From Rhynochetos jubatus (Eukaryota; Chordata; Aves; Eurypygiformes; Rhynochetidae), in assembly GCA_027574665.1 (NCBI GenBank), contig CM050648.1, positions 135,780,175 to 135,844,174 on the forward strand: DNA of 64,000 nucleotides. Direction: 5' to 3'. Below, piece after piece: positions 1-13,100 of this stretch. A program made the position numbers and the translations under genes. The notes under the pieces were generated by a model. It made no database searches, had not been told where the DNA came from, and saw only the letters and a list, made by a program, of their open reading frames with translations. Each line of letters opens with the position of its first letter. Position 1 is the first letter of the stretch.

Positions 1-3000
1 TTCAAAATGTGTAATTTCATTTTCACCACTTGGGAACTGCTTCATTCACCCTCTAGTAAGACCACTGAAATTTGTTTCATTATTCATATTGAAATTATAT
101 TATAGATTCACAGAATATGTTTGGCACTCATTTTGCTTTTTATAACCTTGGAAATTAAGTTCTAGATGTTGCCCTATTCTTAAGATATTATTTCAGTTCA
201 CAATAACATTTCATATTTCAGTGAAGAAAATATTTCTTAGCACAAGCAAAAACACATGACATTAATTTTGACTATTTTTCATCTGCTTTGTCTACATCAG
301 TTCAGGTAGCTGCTTAGCCAAATGCTTTATAACAGTATTGCGTTTAATTTACAAAGAACTCTGTTCAATGAAACAACAGAATACCCTTTTGGTGTGCTCA
401 ACATAGTGGAGACATCTGGAAAAACTGTCTAATTTCACACTGTAAAATAATGCAGGAAAGTAAGAAGATCTTCCCCTGTTTTCCTTTACTGACTAAGGAT
501 TATATTATGTAGGCAACTATAACCCAAAAGGACATAATTCCACATAGTGCTGATGTTATTTTAATTATTTTTCTGATTACTGTTTAAGACGTCAGTTCTT
601 TTTTCACTTACACCTGACAACCCTGTTGTTATTCTGACATTTCCAATTAATTTCCTCCTCCAAAACCAAGGAGAGCTTCTCAGATCAATTTTAGGTGGTT
701 TATTTTGTATTTATTTACAGATACAGAAAATAGATCTGCCAAGAGTTTGTTTCTCTCAAGATGTCTTGGGCTAATTCTTTTCCTATCATGGGGCCACTCT
801 GTCTTTATTTAACTTGGTTATATTTAAATTTTGTCATATAACCATTGCCATTATTTTTTCCTTAATAGAAAAAAGATGATGCACTATTAATGTGGCTAAA
901 TTTTCCATTTAAACAATTCTAACTTGGTGTGCTTCAACACGTAATATATTTGAGATTGCCTAAGTTTTTCCCCCTATCAAGACCAAAGAGAAACATATTT
1001 GTAAAACGAGCAACTTAAAGATGACAAGCTTACTGTCAGTGCTCTGCTCAGCATGTAAAGTTGGCAGCTGCTTAACACTTATTCCACTTTCATAATGATG
1101 GACACTGGAAAATGTAGTATTTTTCTCTCTCAGCCTTTCCTAATTCACTCCATATGTAAACACAACTTCCATACACTTACCTCATGCATCCAGATTTCTA
1201 GCACCCCATCCCCATGTAGAGGCAGGGTCTCCAAAGCAAATAAATAAATAAATTAATTAAAATGACCTTGGTGGTTTGTGGTTTTTATACACACTTCAGT
1301 CACACATACTCAGAACCACTAAAAATCACCAACTCCCCAGACAGCCAAGATTTAATTTGGATCACACGTTAGAGGCCAGACTAGAGAGTATCTTTACAAT
1401 AACAATATTTACTTATACTCATCAACAGATGGTAAAACAGAACAGGGAGAAATGCTTGAAGAAAAGTGAGCAGTTTTCCACAGGAATAATGGCCATACCA
1501 GATATAGATTGTCAATAAAAAGCAAATCATATAAGCGTAGAATATTTAATTCTTGCATAAGTATAGCTTGGGTTTTCAAATTTTATTATAGATCAGAAAT
1601 TTCTTCCTTATGTGTCTAACTCAAAATTGACAGTCAGTTTTACACTATTCCTCTCTGTTTATTTGGTCAATGCTTATTTACTATGCAAGACAGAAATCAG
1701 AAATGCAACACTAGTATGAGAATTGTGCAGAAATACCAGAGAAGGACACAAATACCAAAGCAGAACATAACTCCCATAAGTATTTAGATATTTTTATAAC
1801 CATTGTTATTCTTTGGAATAGTTGCAAGACTGATATAGTTTTGACTTTGGTTCATTTCTCTCTCCATAAAAATGTATTACCCCAGATTAATATATATTTT
1901 TCTCCCTTTTTAAGAAAACTTGTTCATATTGGGTTACCCTCCTCAACTATCCTAATGTGCCCAAGATCCTTCAAATCCTAGCGTATAAACTGCCTGTTCG
2001 AATTGGGCTCTCACGGGACTTTCATTTTATACACAATCTGCCTTGAGGTAAAGGAATAAAAGTTACTTTCCTGCCCCTCATACATACTTTTTAAGATAGT
2101 TGATGAAAAAGGTATTCTTTTATAATGTAGATTTTCTTGATTTCTATTAGCGCAACACAGCTCTCCCCCACGCCCAGGAAGATAGCCATAGCCTCTACTG
2201 CTCCCCAAAGAAAGCTAAGGGAATAATTCAGAAAGCACTGTTACTTATGCAACTTGGAGAAAGAAGTCAGCAAGACCTGGTGCTGTCTGATCCAGTATTC
2301 ACATAAAGGTCAATTTGCTCGTTAAATTATATCGGGTAACATGAAAGTTAAATCCAGGCTGCAAAATTCACCTAGAGTAAATATGTATAGTACAGAAACT
2401 TCAACCATCAATCACTTGCTGGAAAATCATCCCAGTGACACTCTCTGGCACATATACTTCTACCATTTTTCTATTTCATAGCATCCTATCCATTCATTGG
2501 ATCCCTTCGGACATAGACAATAGCCTACTAGAATGGTGGCAGAAGACTCACTGAAACCAGAAGATCTTGCTAAAGAAATTAGGTTTTGTGCATTTTACTT
2601 GATGAAACATAATACTTAAAATCATTTTTCCCTGTGATCAGCTGTAACAGTAATATTTGTCATGACTCATCAGTCAACCCTATACTAAAAGACAATCCAG
2701 TTCTTTTCAGTCAATTTTCCTGAGGACAATTTACTACAGATGTGGAAGGAAACCTCACCCCAGCATGAAAACAAAGACTTGTTTAATAATTATTTTAAAC
2801 ATTCATGTGAAACTATAGAGCACATTTCTGTTTGTAAACCATGCAGAACTTTATTTACATGCATGTTTAAGTACACATTCTGTTTCAGATAGATTGCTTA
2901 TTCAAAATGTCAAGTGGTCAAAAATACATTTAAAGAAAGATGTAGTAAATGAAGACTATTGTGGTCACTGTTGCAAGTTAAGGTGTGTGTTTTCCTGGCA

Positions 3001-3279
3001 GACCTCAGTGGACAGGACAGACTGCTGATCAGTAGGTTAATCAGTATCATTTTTGAAACCATGTTGTAGATATATCCTATCTAAAAGTGAACCAAAAAAA
3101 AAAAAATGCAAAGCAAAAACCTGGACTGATGTAATTCCTGAACTACTGCATGTCAAAAATCCAGTGTTGCATAAACAAATATTCAACATATTTTTGCTGG
3201 AATGCAAGTGGGTCTTTGGATATATCTTTTATATGGGACCATCACAAGAAACAATGGCTTGTCCTAACAGGTACTGTTA
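1..3279. other. Unique AT-rich noncoding DNA
   Basis: No open frame longer than about 80 codons has any recognisable motif, and I see no exon-like block, RNA gene or transposon. A short AAAT-type simple repeat lies at 1238-1262. The rest is ordinary AT-rich bird intergenic or intronic sequence. Confidence 0.6.
1238..1262. repeat. (AAAT)n simple repeat
   Basis: Three to four AAAT units grade into AATT units. The tract is short and imperfect and has no visible link to a retrotransposon tail. Confidence 0.75.
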
Positions 3280-3284
3280 ATACT

Positions 3285-3365
3285 AACTGTTGACATGGAT
3301 TCAACAGGAAACTAGACAAGTTTATGGAGGAGGAAGCCACTGAGGCAAGGAGACCTCAAATACCA
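3285..3365 (+). mobile_element. Possible old CR1/L3 3' scrap
   Basis: The phrase around 3296-3335 (GATTCAACAGGAAACTAGAC, then a run reading TTTATGGAGGAGG) resembles the part of the CR1/L3 3' region where a ggattcaaaa-type stretch leads into a tagacatttatatgga-type stretch. The match is short, comes from memory, and could be chance. Confidence 0.3.
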
Positions 3366-6300
3366 CATCTTTTCTCTGTTCCAGAGAGTCCCCAACCTGC
3401 AAATTGTTGAGTGCAAAAATATACTCAGGAAGTATCACTGCCTGCTTCCCTGCCTTCACATGCCTCTGTAGACACAGACTTTTATGACACTATCAGAGAC
3501 AGGACGTAGTGCTGGCAACACTCTCACTCCTACAGTAAACATTCGAGAATATGTGTAGGTCACTGCTGCTGGTGTTCGTTTGTTTCAGCAAAAGCTCTAA
3601 CGGACTGTTGACAGAAAGCAACCTTCTGAGATTTATTGTGGACAGTTGCTGCTAAAAGAAGCTGTAAATTAGACAATAAGCTTTCCAGGACAGGACCCAG
3701 CTTTTTGTTATGTGTTTCTATGGTGCTCACAAAGAGGTCCTATGATGAGGACAACAGGTTTACTGGGACAGTAAGCCCTGAACATTTCCAGTCATAACCT
3801 CACTTAAAAGGGCATCATGACCTCTCTTTCTCTCACAGTTCTGGGATTGTATCAAAATTCCTAGTTCCTGTGCCTTTTATATTTCGGTGATTATAACCCC
3901 AAGTGGGTTTTAGTGTCCATGACTGCTACCATAATATGACAAATACAAAACCTCAAAAAGAGTAGTTTGTTAGCAAACAGAAATAAACTTCATAGAAACT
4001 GAACCATAATTCTCTCCAGCAAAAGGCCTGCAACTGTCATTGAAAAGAAACTGAAACAATAGACTAAACAAAGAGAAGAGTTAACCAGAGTTTTTTCATT
4101 CTTTAAAAGAACAAGCAGTGTAGTCATACATCCTTGCCAACTTCTGTTGCCATTAAATAATACCAAAGACACAAGTGCTTGGAAGAAAAAGGTTGAATAT
4201 GAACTAGCCAAGCTACAACAGCAGCACTCTTATCTGTGGTGCAATATCATGAACAAATGGGTATGATAAAATTAGTTTATAAGGGAAAAAATATCAACTT
4301 GCCATAACACTTAAATGTTATGGCTTTTTACTCCCTTTAAAAATTTCTAGTAAACAAAATATAAAGATGTTAAGAGTTATCCTTTCCCTATTTTCTTTCA
4401 TACATCTGTTATCTTCCTGCAGCCAATTTTCTCTGAAAAGTTGATGTTTTGTTGAAGCAAATCCAGTAGCTGTACAGCTGTGCTGCTGTGCAGAACAGCA
4501 ACCCATTACTCACCATCCTGAGAACCACACAAAACTTGGGAAGAATAATTGTCTCTAAATTTCAAGGCTCTTCATACTTTCTTCCCTCTTACAGTATTCA
4601 AGAGAGTAAGAGGTAAAATACAGCAGTGATTTTATAGTACATCTACTAATCTCGCTGTGAGCGAAGGTTAGCTTCTTCCACCTTTTATCAGGGAGAGGTT
4701 AACATTTAACTTGCATTTTCTGCTGGGTAACAGCCTACATATGGACAACCACCATGCCATAGCTAACATACTGCAAGTTGACATTCTAGCTTATCTCGTT
4801 CATATACACTCACCTTCAGAAAAAGAAAAGGGAAGGTCACTCCTTTTCAACAGCAAAATGGTGTGATGTTAGACTTCTTTTAAACTTTACTTATAACTCA
4901 GGAAAACCATGCAATCAGTTTCTTTACAAGTAATTTTACCAGTAATCATTGTCTATATGCCAAGTAACTTTTTATTATTATATGATAGAGTGTTTATATA
5001 TATATCCTGAATATCCAAATTTGAATTTTACCCACTCCTATGCAGTTTTATCTAAAACAATATCACTTCCTAGCAGCCCTTCACATGGGAGATAAATATC
5101 TGTGAAAATTTAGACCCTGAAATTTGCATTTCTGCTCAGTAATTTTTCTTCTTCCTGACCAGCTTTTCTATGTGTATTTCCCAGTCATACTGATGCCAGC
5201 AATGTTCACTGGTGAAAAATAATGGATGTACCTCCAAAGCTGATATTGAAAAAGCTTCTTTGCTTATATTGAATGTAACTCCACTCTTCTAGAGGTAGAA
5301 GTTCTTCATAAGTGTTTAGAAATGCAAATATGGACACTATATTGCTACTGTTCATGGACTTTAGGAATGTAGTATCAACAAAACTATTCATAATATACGC
5401 TGCGAAGACAATAAATGAAAACAATGATTTTTAGTTGGTATGGCTTCTGCTTTCTTACTTCCAAACAATCTCCAAGCACTGGAAACCTGATGTGAAGTTT
5501 CAGCATAATGCTGTGTGAGAGTTCCTTGAGTTATCCCATGCTTCTATTTATTAAAGAGGCTCACAGATGGCTCTTAATGATTATCTTTTTGATTCCTATC
5601 TGAAAACTATATTCTTTTCTAAAGACAAGGAAACTGTGGAGATGAGGTATGTTCCAGTTAGCCCTAACTTAGAACTAATGTGTTCAAAACTGTCTGTGCT
5701 CCTGCCCCCTGGGGCTGGCAAACTGTAGAATATTTTTATAGTTTGCCCATGTTGTGTCCCTTTAGGAGGTGCTGTATAAACAAACCAGCAGTACACCAGG
5801 CCTTAAATAAGGCAGTGGGAAGAAGACCTGATTACTGGTAAGTAACGTCACAAAAGAAAGGTCTGTGAAGTCCCATCAGCAAATTTTGACCTTATGGATA
5901 AAAATATTCTGAATTCCAATCATCAGAAAGTTATCAGTTCTGAAGAACAATAAACAGTGAAACACACTGGAGAAAATATGCGTGAATCAGTGCAAAAATC
6001 ACCGTCCCATTGACAAGCCACCCTAATGCAACTTTTCATTTATCTGGTCTCCCCTGGGCTTTTCCCTTATTTTTCCTTGCCTGTTATTCAGTTCCACAAT
6101 AATGGACTTACGTTCTCGTTTTCTTAATTCATTCCCTTCAGTCTCATCTATCATGTCTAGGGGAGTATTATTTTCACTTTCACACCACCACTTCCTTCTC
6201 TAAAACCACCCTCGCTACCTCCTCTTCATCACTCTTCCTTTTTATACTAATTTCTGCTTATTTTGTGTTTTCCTTCACTTTCCATTTAGCATCTGTTTTT

Positions 6301-6436
6301 ACAATACCAAAACACCATTTTTCACAACTAAGAACAGATATTCCACTTTGCATCTACTTTGAATAAATCCTGTTTTGCATTGCTGCAGATACCTTCCCAA
6401 GCACTCACACCCCTGATATGCAGTTGGGTAGATGAA
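3366..6436. other. Unique AT-rich noncoding DNA
   Basis: I found no gene, RNA or clear repeat. Open frames stay below about 75 codons and show no family features. A short TA-rich stretch lies near 4995-5005. Confidence 0.6.
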
Positions 6437-7832
6437 ATAGAATCATAGAACGGTTAGGGTTGGAAAGGACCTTAAAGACCACCCAGTTCCAACCCCCCTG
6501 CCATGGGCAGGGACACCCTTCACTAGACCAGGTTGCTCAAAGCCTCATCCAGCCTGGCCTTGGACACTTCCAGGGATGGGGCATCCACAGCTTCTCTGGG
6601 CAACCTGTTTCAGTGCTTCATCACCCTCTCCGGGAAGAATTTCTTCCTGATATCTAATCTAAAACTCCCTGCTTTCAGTTTAAACCCATTACCCCTTGTC
6701 CTGTCACTACAGGCCCTTGTAAACCCACCCCCCACCCCCCACCTCAGCTTTCTTGTAGGCCCCCTTCAGGTACTGGAAGGTGCTATAAGGTCTCCCCAAA
6801 TCCTTCTCTTCTCCAGGCTGAACAAACACAATTCTCTCAGCCTTTCTTCATAAGAGAGGTGCTCCAGCCCTCTGAGCATCTTTGTGGCCTCCTCTGGACT
6901 CGTTCCAACTGGTTGATATCCTTCTTATGCTGAGGGCTCCCCAGCTGGACACAGCACTCCAGGTGGGGTCTTACAAGAGCAGAGTAGAGGGGGAGAATCA
7001 CCTCCCTCAACCTGCTGGCCACACCTCTCCTGATACAGCCCAGGATACGGCTGGCTTTCTGGGCTGCCAGTGCACACTGCCGGCTCATGTTCAGCTTTTT
7101 GTCCACTAGTAATCCCAAGTCCTTCTCCTCAGGGCTGCTCTCAATCCATTCTCCACCCAGCCTGTACTTGTGCTTGGGATTGCCCCGACCCAGGTGCAGG
7201 ACCTTGCACTTGGCCTTGTTGAACTCCATGAGGTTGGCAGAGGCCCACCTCTCCAGCCTGTCAAGGTCCCTCTGGACAGCATCCCTTCCCTCCAGTGTGT
7301 CAACTGCACCACATAGCTTGGTGTCATAAGCAAATTTGCTGAGGGTGCACTCAATGCCATCATCCATGTCACTGACAAAGATGTTAAACAGGACCGGTCC
7401 CAACACTGACCCCTGTGGAACGCCGCTCATCACTGGTCTCCACTCAGACATTGACCCATTGACCACAATTCTTTGAGTGCAACCAGCCAGCCAGTTCTTT
7501 ATCAATTGAGCAGTCCATCCATCAAATCCATGCATCTTCAGTTTAGAGACAAGGATGTTGTGTGGGACAGTGTCAAAGGCTTTACACAAATCCAGGTAGA
7601 CGACGTCAGTTGGCTGTCCTTTATCCACCAAGGTCATGACCCCATCATAGGAGGCCACCACATTTGTCGGGCATGATCTGACCTTGGTGAAACCATGTTG
7701 GCTGTCACCAGTCAGTGGGAACTTCACCAGTCTGCCGCAACTTTTCGAATATGATGGATAGAGGTTTCGCAGCCTCATCCGCCAGTTCTTTCAGGAACTG
7801 TGGATGTATGCCATCAGATCCCATGGACCTGG
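6437..7832 (-). mobile_element. CR1 LINE, 5'-truncated, with internal deletion
   Basis: Read on the minus strand, this is the 3' part of a chicken-repeat-1 non-LTR retrotransposon. It runs from the N-terminal side of the reverse transcriptase (a readable [18 protein letters not shown]-type stretch ending near 7830), through the polymerase core and C-terminal part of ORF2, to the short 3' UTR. It ends at 6437 in the typical TTCTATGATTCTAT tail. CR1 elements are copied by target-primed reverse transcription, are nearly always 5'-truncated, and leave no poly(A). A block that should lie between GEVPTDW and GDSQHGF is missing near 7708-7713, and the reading frame changes there. The 3' UTR holds a C-rich low-complexity tract at about 6722-6741. 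GC content is clearly above the flanks. The element is dead; the exact CR1 subfamily is not determined. Confidence 0.95.
6837..7778 (-). pseudogene. CR1 ORF2 reverse-transcriptase remnant, 313 codons open
   Basis: This is the longest open frame in the window. From residue 25 it follows CR1 reverse transcriptase: GDSQHGFTK at about 24-32, motif [12 protein letters not shown] at 61-71, motif [18 protein letters not shown] at about 118-134, and motif C as FAYD at 149-152. Family members carry FADD, so one catalytic aspartate is lost. Downstream comes the usual [15 protein letters not shown] and QLERVQRR region. The frame leaves the CR1 reading after QRR because one G is missing relative to the usual aggagggcc, giving an unrelated last 20 or so residues. 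Residues 1-20 are out of frame: the DNA there encodes the upstream CR1 stretch [19 protein letters not shown] in another frame. The listed Met is therefore not a real start. No promoter or host use is visible. Confidence 0.92.
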
Positions 7833-8989
7833 GACCTGTCCTGCACGGCTAGTCTTCCTCTCCTACTCACAATCATTTGGCAAATAACTCTATGATCAGT
7901 TTCCCACTTCAAAGCATTCTTTACCAGAAGCTTCATCAGAAACTGTCTCTCTTGCTAAAGATAAAGGCATAGGTTTCCAGCACAGGGTTCTTTCTTTCAT
8001 ATGATTGTATCAATACTGGGCTTTTACTCCACAAGACAAGATATGGCTGCATCCTTTGCCTTTAAGCTAATGACCTAGCATCCCATCAAAAATTTCATGA
8101 GGAGTCTGGCAAACTGTTCTTGGTATTTTTCCATGTACCACCATGTGTATCTTCACATCTGAATGGAAACCATGTTTTCTCCTGTGGGTGTCTCACCAAG
8201 GAACATTATATGTGTAGTATTTTAAAGGCACATACTGTCTGCAAGGCAGGCTCTAGAGGGAGAGCAAAAATACCTAAATAGTGCCTGGGTTTTTTGCATT
8301 AAAAGGTACAGATTTAGCCACGCAGACTGTCTGATGCATTTTCTGCTCCTACTTATCAATTAATTTAAGGGTTGGAGAACAGAGAAAGGAAATTATGAAG
8401 ATAACTACTTTTATAGTTATTTTCACAAGTGGATGCTAATTGGCTGTGAGTTTGACGCAAACAACCACCACTTTGATATGCCTCATATCTGAAATAGGAA
8501 GTCTAAATTGGAGGCAAACATTCCCAAGGGCCACCTAAAGTTTCATTTAGACTGCCTTAACAAAATGAAGCAACTGAAAACCAAACAGTTTGGAACTGCA
8601 TGAAAACTGCTGACAGCTAATGCAATGTAGACATGTTCATGAAAATAACTATGTATGTATTTAGGTATGCACAGCACTGCACCACATAAATAAATACACA
8701 TGAATTTACTTACTTCAGGCCAAGATGATCTTATGTTTTTATTAAGGAAAGTGGCAATGATAGGATTGCACCAGCAAAGAAACTGTTATGAAACTGGTGT
8801 CAGAAAAGCTGGAAAAGTCCTAGTTTCCCTTCAAAACATTCGTGCTTAGACTCCACTATTTTGGACTCAAAAGTCTGATTAAATAAAAGTAGAGTTTAAA
8901 TAAATGTGTCGCAAGTCTGCCTCCCTTAATATAGGCATCTAAATATGTGTGTGCATATATACAGGCATGCATACCTGCATAAATGACAC
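7833..8989. other. Unique noncoding DNA
   Basis: I see no gene, RNA or repeat. The stretch at about 8400-8500 looks compositionally complex, with a TGCTAATTGG core and a retained CpG, and could be regulatory, but nothing in the sequence proves it. Confidence 0.5.
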
Positions 8990-9155
8990 AGCAGTACAGA
9001 AAGCAGAAGCATAGGAAATAAAACCTCTATCTTCTCTCTGCCACTTAATCACTATAAGACATTTCAAAAGACATCCATCCATCTTATGCCTTAGTTTTCC
9101 ACCTGTAAAATAAGAACATGTCTATCTCAAAGGGAAGAACTTGATGAACATTGCA
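8990..9155 (+). mobile_element. MIR SINE
   Basis: MIR is an ancient tRNA-derived SINE shared by amniotes. The order of parts fits: a decayed head near 8990-9025, CTCTGCCACTTAATCACTAT (family: ctctgccacttactagctgt) at 9036-9055, then GCCTTAGTTTTCCACCTGTA followed by AAATAAGAACA (family: gcctcagtttcctcatctgtaaaatggggata) at about 9088-9117. A diverged stretch matching the end of the core follows. It is a fossil with many substitutions. Old, exapted MIR copies are known as enhancers, but nothing here shows use. Confidence 0.8.
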
Positions 9156-10117
9156 TTAATAGGAGTGTTTACTAAAGTTGACCTCCATTAGGAAATGGCC
9201 ACCTATTTCCAGCACAAAGGATTCCTTCTAGTAATAACATACATCTACAGTGAAATACGCTAACTAGAGGAGTATTATGAATGTTTATAGGATGTGGAGT
9301 GAGAGAGATCCAGGGATGCTTTACAAATAATTTATTTTCTGTCACTTTAAAACTGTTTCATTCATGTATTCATCACAATAAATGAAAAAGATTTTACAAA
9401 GAATTCAGATAAAACGTATTTCTCAATTAGGTATAGACTTGTAGCACTGCTAAGTTTTACATTACTATAACGTAAACGCATCACTGCTCCAAAAACAGAA
9501 GGCAAGTAAGGCCCCTTCAGACTCTATCTGTCTCCCTGAAGCAATCCCTTGTGGAAAGATTTTCTTTAAGCTTTTCTTTAAAAAGTGGATTTTTTACCTG
9601 TAACATATGCTGCACACACATGCATCTCCTTTCAGTGGATATAATTTACTATTTGTGATGTCACAAGAGTCTTTTTACACTATTTAGATTTTAAAGTACT
9701 ATTAACGGGAGGAAAGAAATTGTGTCTCTTTCTTATATGTCTTACCTTACAAAAGTAGAAAGAGGGTATAGTTCCCAACATGTGATACTCCATGTTTTTG
9801 AAATTACAGCCCTTAGAGATTTGTTTGGCATTAAATTAAAACCACTAACAAATTGCTAGTGGTAAAACATTGCATGAACATTGTCTCTTGCAAAATATTG
9901 GAAATAACTATTGTAGCATTACTCAACAGTTAAGCAACCTCTGTTTACTGTAAGTATTAGGTCCTTGAACAATGTGTCCTGCATACGTAAATTCATTCCT
10001 TTTGGATCCAGACTCTCAACTCCTAACACTTGGATCACAATAGTAAAACAAAAATACATGAACAAGTCCTCTTGATAACAGGTCTTATGTCCATAGCTCG
10101 AAGAAACTGCTTACCTC

Positions 10118-10137
10118 AAATAAATAAATAAATAAAA
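10118..10137. repeat. (AAAT)n simple repeat
   Basis: About five AAAT units in a row, with no attached retroelement. Confidence 0.8.
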
Positions 10138-13100
10138 TACAGCTAACCAGAACCATGTTTATTTTTCTAATCTTTCCCTGCAAACATTTCTAAAGAATAC
10201 ATTTCATTTAGTGAGAAATATGATTTGGTTTTGCTTGTTGTATACATCTGACAATCTTAGGAAAAGTAACTAGAACACTGTCCATCATACATCCCAGAAT
10301 CCCTTTTCAGTCAATGCAATTTCTAATTGGCCAAAAGAAGATTAAATGTTCCTATCCCTCTCCATCCATGACTGGAACAATATACTGGGAACAGAATTGA
10401 AAAATTTGAAGAATCTCCTCAATCATGAATTAGTTCAGCACTGTGGTGAGAGAATATAAACTCATTAAAATTCTCTCCTTTTCCTCTATATAGAACAAGA
10501 TCCAGCACACTAAACACTGGCTTTTCCTGGGGGGCAGGGTCAAAACAAGGATTGTTTCTATACTCTCTTTAGCATACGTGTGTAGTGATGTACGGTAAAT
10601 GGAGACAGACTTGACTTGTAACCTTAGGTCAAATTTCCTCATTTTCCCATCCCAGGTTTTTTAGACTGTTCTCTTTGGGTTTTGTAACGATGGGTTGGAA
10701 GAAGTCTTCTGGATTTAAATGTTTCCAGTTCAAATTCAGCATAACAACTGAGCTGATACTGGCTCTCCTCTCAGTTTCAGGTTCATTTCTAATGATTCTT
10801 CCCCATTTCATTCCAAACATACATTGTGACAAATAAAACGAGAAGTGGTGATGACTTCTTATACAGGTATCTGCATTTTTTCCTTTTTTCTCTCTTTTAA
10901 ACCATAATTACATGTAACTTATCACATATAAAAGCACAAATCTTAGAGGAGAAATTGTTATTTAATTACTTCAACTGTGGTTGACAACTAATACGCAGAA
11001 AATTAATTTAGATCCTGCATTAATCCCAGAAGCTTAACAAAACTGGAATTTGGGAAGGAGCACAACCATCTTCACTGTAAACTGAGGGGAAAGAATGTCA
11101 GAACACATTTAGCAAATACTATGCCAGCAGTAGTAAAGCAGAGATGGGAGTTAGCACCTGCTTAAGAAGAAAACAAGCATACTAACACTGGGAGTTGGGA
11201 GAATTTCCCATTAAACTACAACATATAGAAAATAGGTCAGTTTTACTCTGTTGAGAATGAGAAAAAGAAACACAATTCTGAATTATATATGAACCATTAT
11301 ATTTAATTTTCTTCATCTCCAGCAGTTCCCAAGAGTCTTGCAGACAGAAAAATCTGGATTTTACGACTCTGGCAATTATCTAACTTAATACCATAGAGTT
11401 CTCTTTAACCATTTTCATTATAGTTAAGAATCTGTCAACCTTTCCATTTTACTCCCCTTTACACTTCTCCCCGTACCCCTTGCCCCTGATTTAGTGTTTG
11501 CCTGTAAAAGTTTACTCCAGATATAACTTGGCACATAAACATCTTACAAACAGGCTTTAGCTAAAATAAATCTTGAATGTATCTGCAATGTATCTTATTT
11601 AGCTCTCTTGCCAGGTGTTACTGGCGGGAAGAAGGGTCAAGTTCAAATGTCTTAGGGGTCCTTGTAAAATTAATAAATGCAATTGGCTCAAGTACTGTAC
11701 CCAGAAACCTGGGAAAACTAAATATCTTCCCTGCATGACCTTAACAGCCAATTATTTTCTACTCTGAAACACGGAGTCTATGTACAAAACAAGCAAAACT
11801 TTATGTGGGGAAAAGGAGAACTGCAGCTTGATAACATACAACAAGAACCACTGGCATCTATAAATAGGAATAGCAAAGCTATCAGATAGTAGAGTTGAAT
11901 TTACGAGTCATTTTACTGAGTATAACGTAGTAGGCTAAATGTAAAAAACTGATTACAACACTTCCATGGAATAGGAGAAACACTGGAGGTCAGCACCCAA
12001 AACAGAGACCTAGCAAAAGAACCAACCACTGCAATTTTCCTTTGGGACTAAGTGCAAATTCAGGGCAATGATCGTTGGTCAGTGGAGCTACACACAAAGA
12101 ATGAGAAAGGGCAAAAATACAGGCACACATAGAGCAGGCATCAGGAAAGTCCCACAGACAACTAGAGAGCACATACAATGATTCTTATAAAGAAATTAAG
12201 CAAAAAAGAGGGTTTTAGGGTAGACCATTGTCTGAGGAGAGTATCAAAGCAATGGACTCATGTTTACTTCTTATGGCATTCATGGAAATGGGAGTTCATA
12301 AATATAAACAAAATTGCAACAACGAATGATTGCATTTCATCATTAATTTGCAAAATCAATCTCCCCACCCCCCTCAACTTATGACCTGAGGTTAAAAAGA
12401 GTGAAAAACCCTCAAAATAGCTCAGCAGCCTACTAACCAAGTCCCTCCTCTCACAGCACAAACACCTTTGTAACAACATCTCCCCTTCACCTGCTGAGCA
12501 CCACATGAGCGCCAGCATAGTGCTAGATTCTAAGGGTGTATTTCGGCAAGCCTGTTGCCATGGGAAGTACTTCCCTGACTTGGTATTGACACTGCTCCAC
12601 AATGAAGCCAGAGAGAAGTCATGGGCACTGGTGCTGAGGGGCACACTGGTGTAGCATGGTTAGCCTACGCCTTGATGCCATCTCCAACCCTGTCAGCCAT
12701 CAGGACTCACTCCCACCTTTTCTACTCCTCACAGCCTTTGAAAGTTAATAGCACCAAAGGGCTTGAACATAGTCCTTGCCATGTGGGGACACTGACCTGC
12801 CACAAGGTAAATTTTACTTATAAAATGTGATGGGATTTTCATGTTACTACTCAGCAAGTGGTGTATGGAAGGCGACAGCAGAGGTTAATCCTGTGAAATC
12901 CACAATAATAAAGAGAACCTGATTTGCAGAGGGAAAAAAATGGGCAAGAAACAAAGGAAATCATCAGCATGGAGTGATGCCATCTACCACGAATACTGGA
13001 TTTCTAAACAAAGTCCTTGTGCAGGCATTAAAACTGTGAAAGCAAGAACTGAGCCTCCATGTGGAATTTATAATGGATGGTGAGAAACATCATTGTTATA

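Noticed and set aside
6460-7676. Plus-strand and alternative-frame ORFs over the CR1 copy
   Set aside because: They are shadows of the minus-strand CR1 ORF2.
12264-12644. 126-codon open frame on the minus strand
   Set aside because: The sequence has no family resemblance and its composition follows local bases. I see no exon structure around it.
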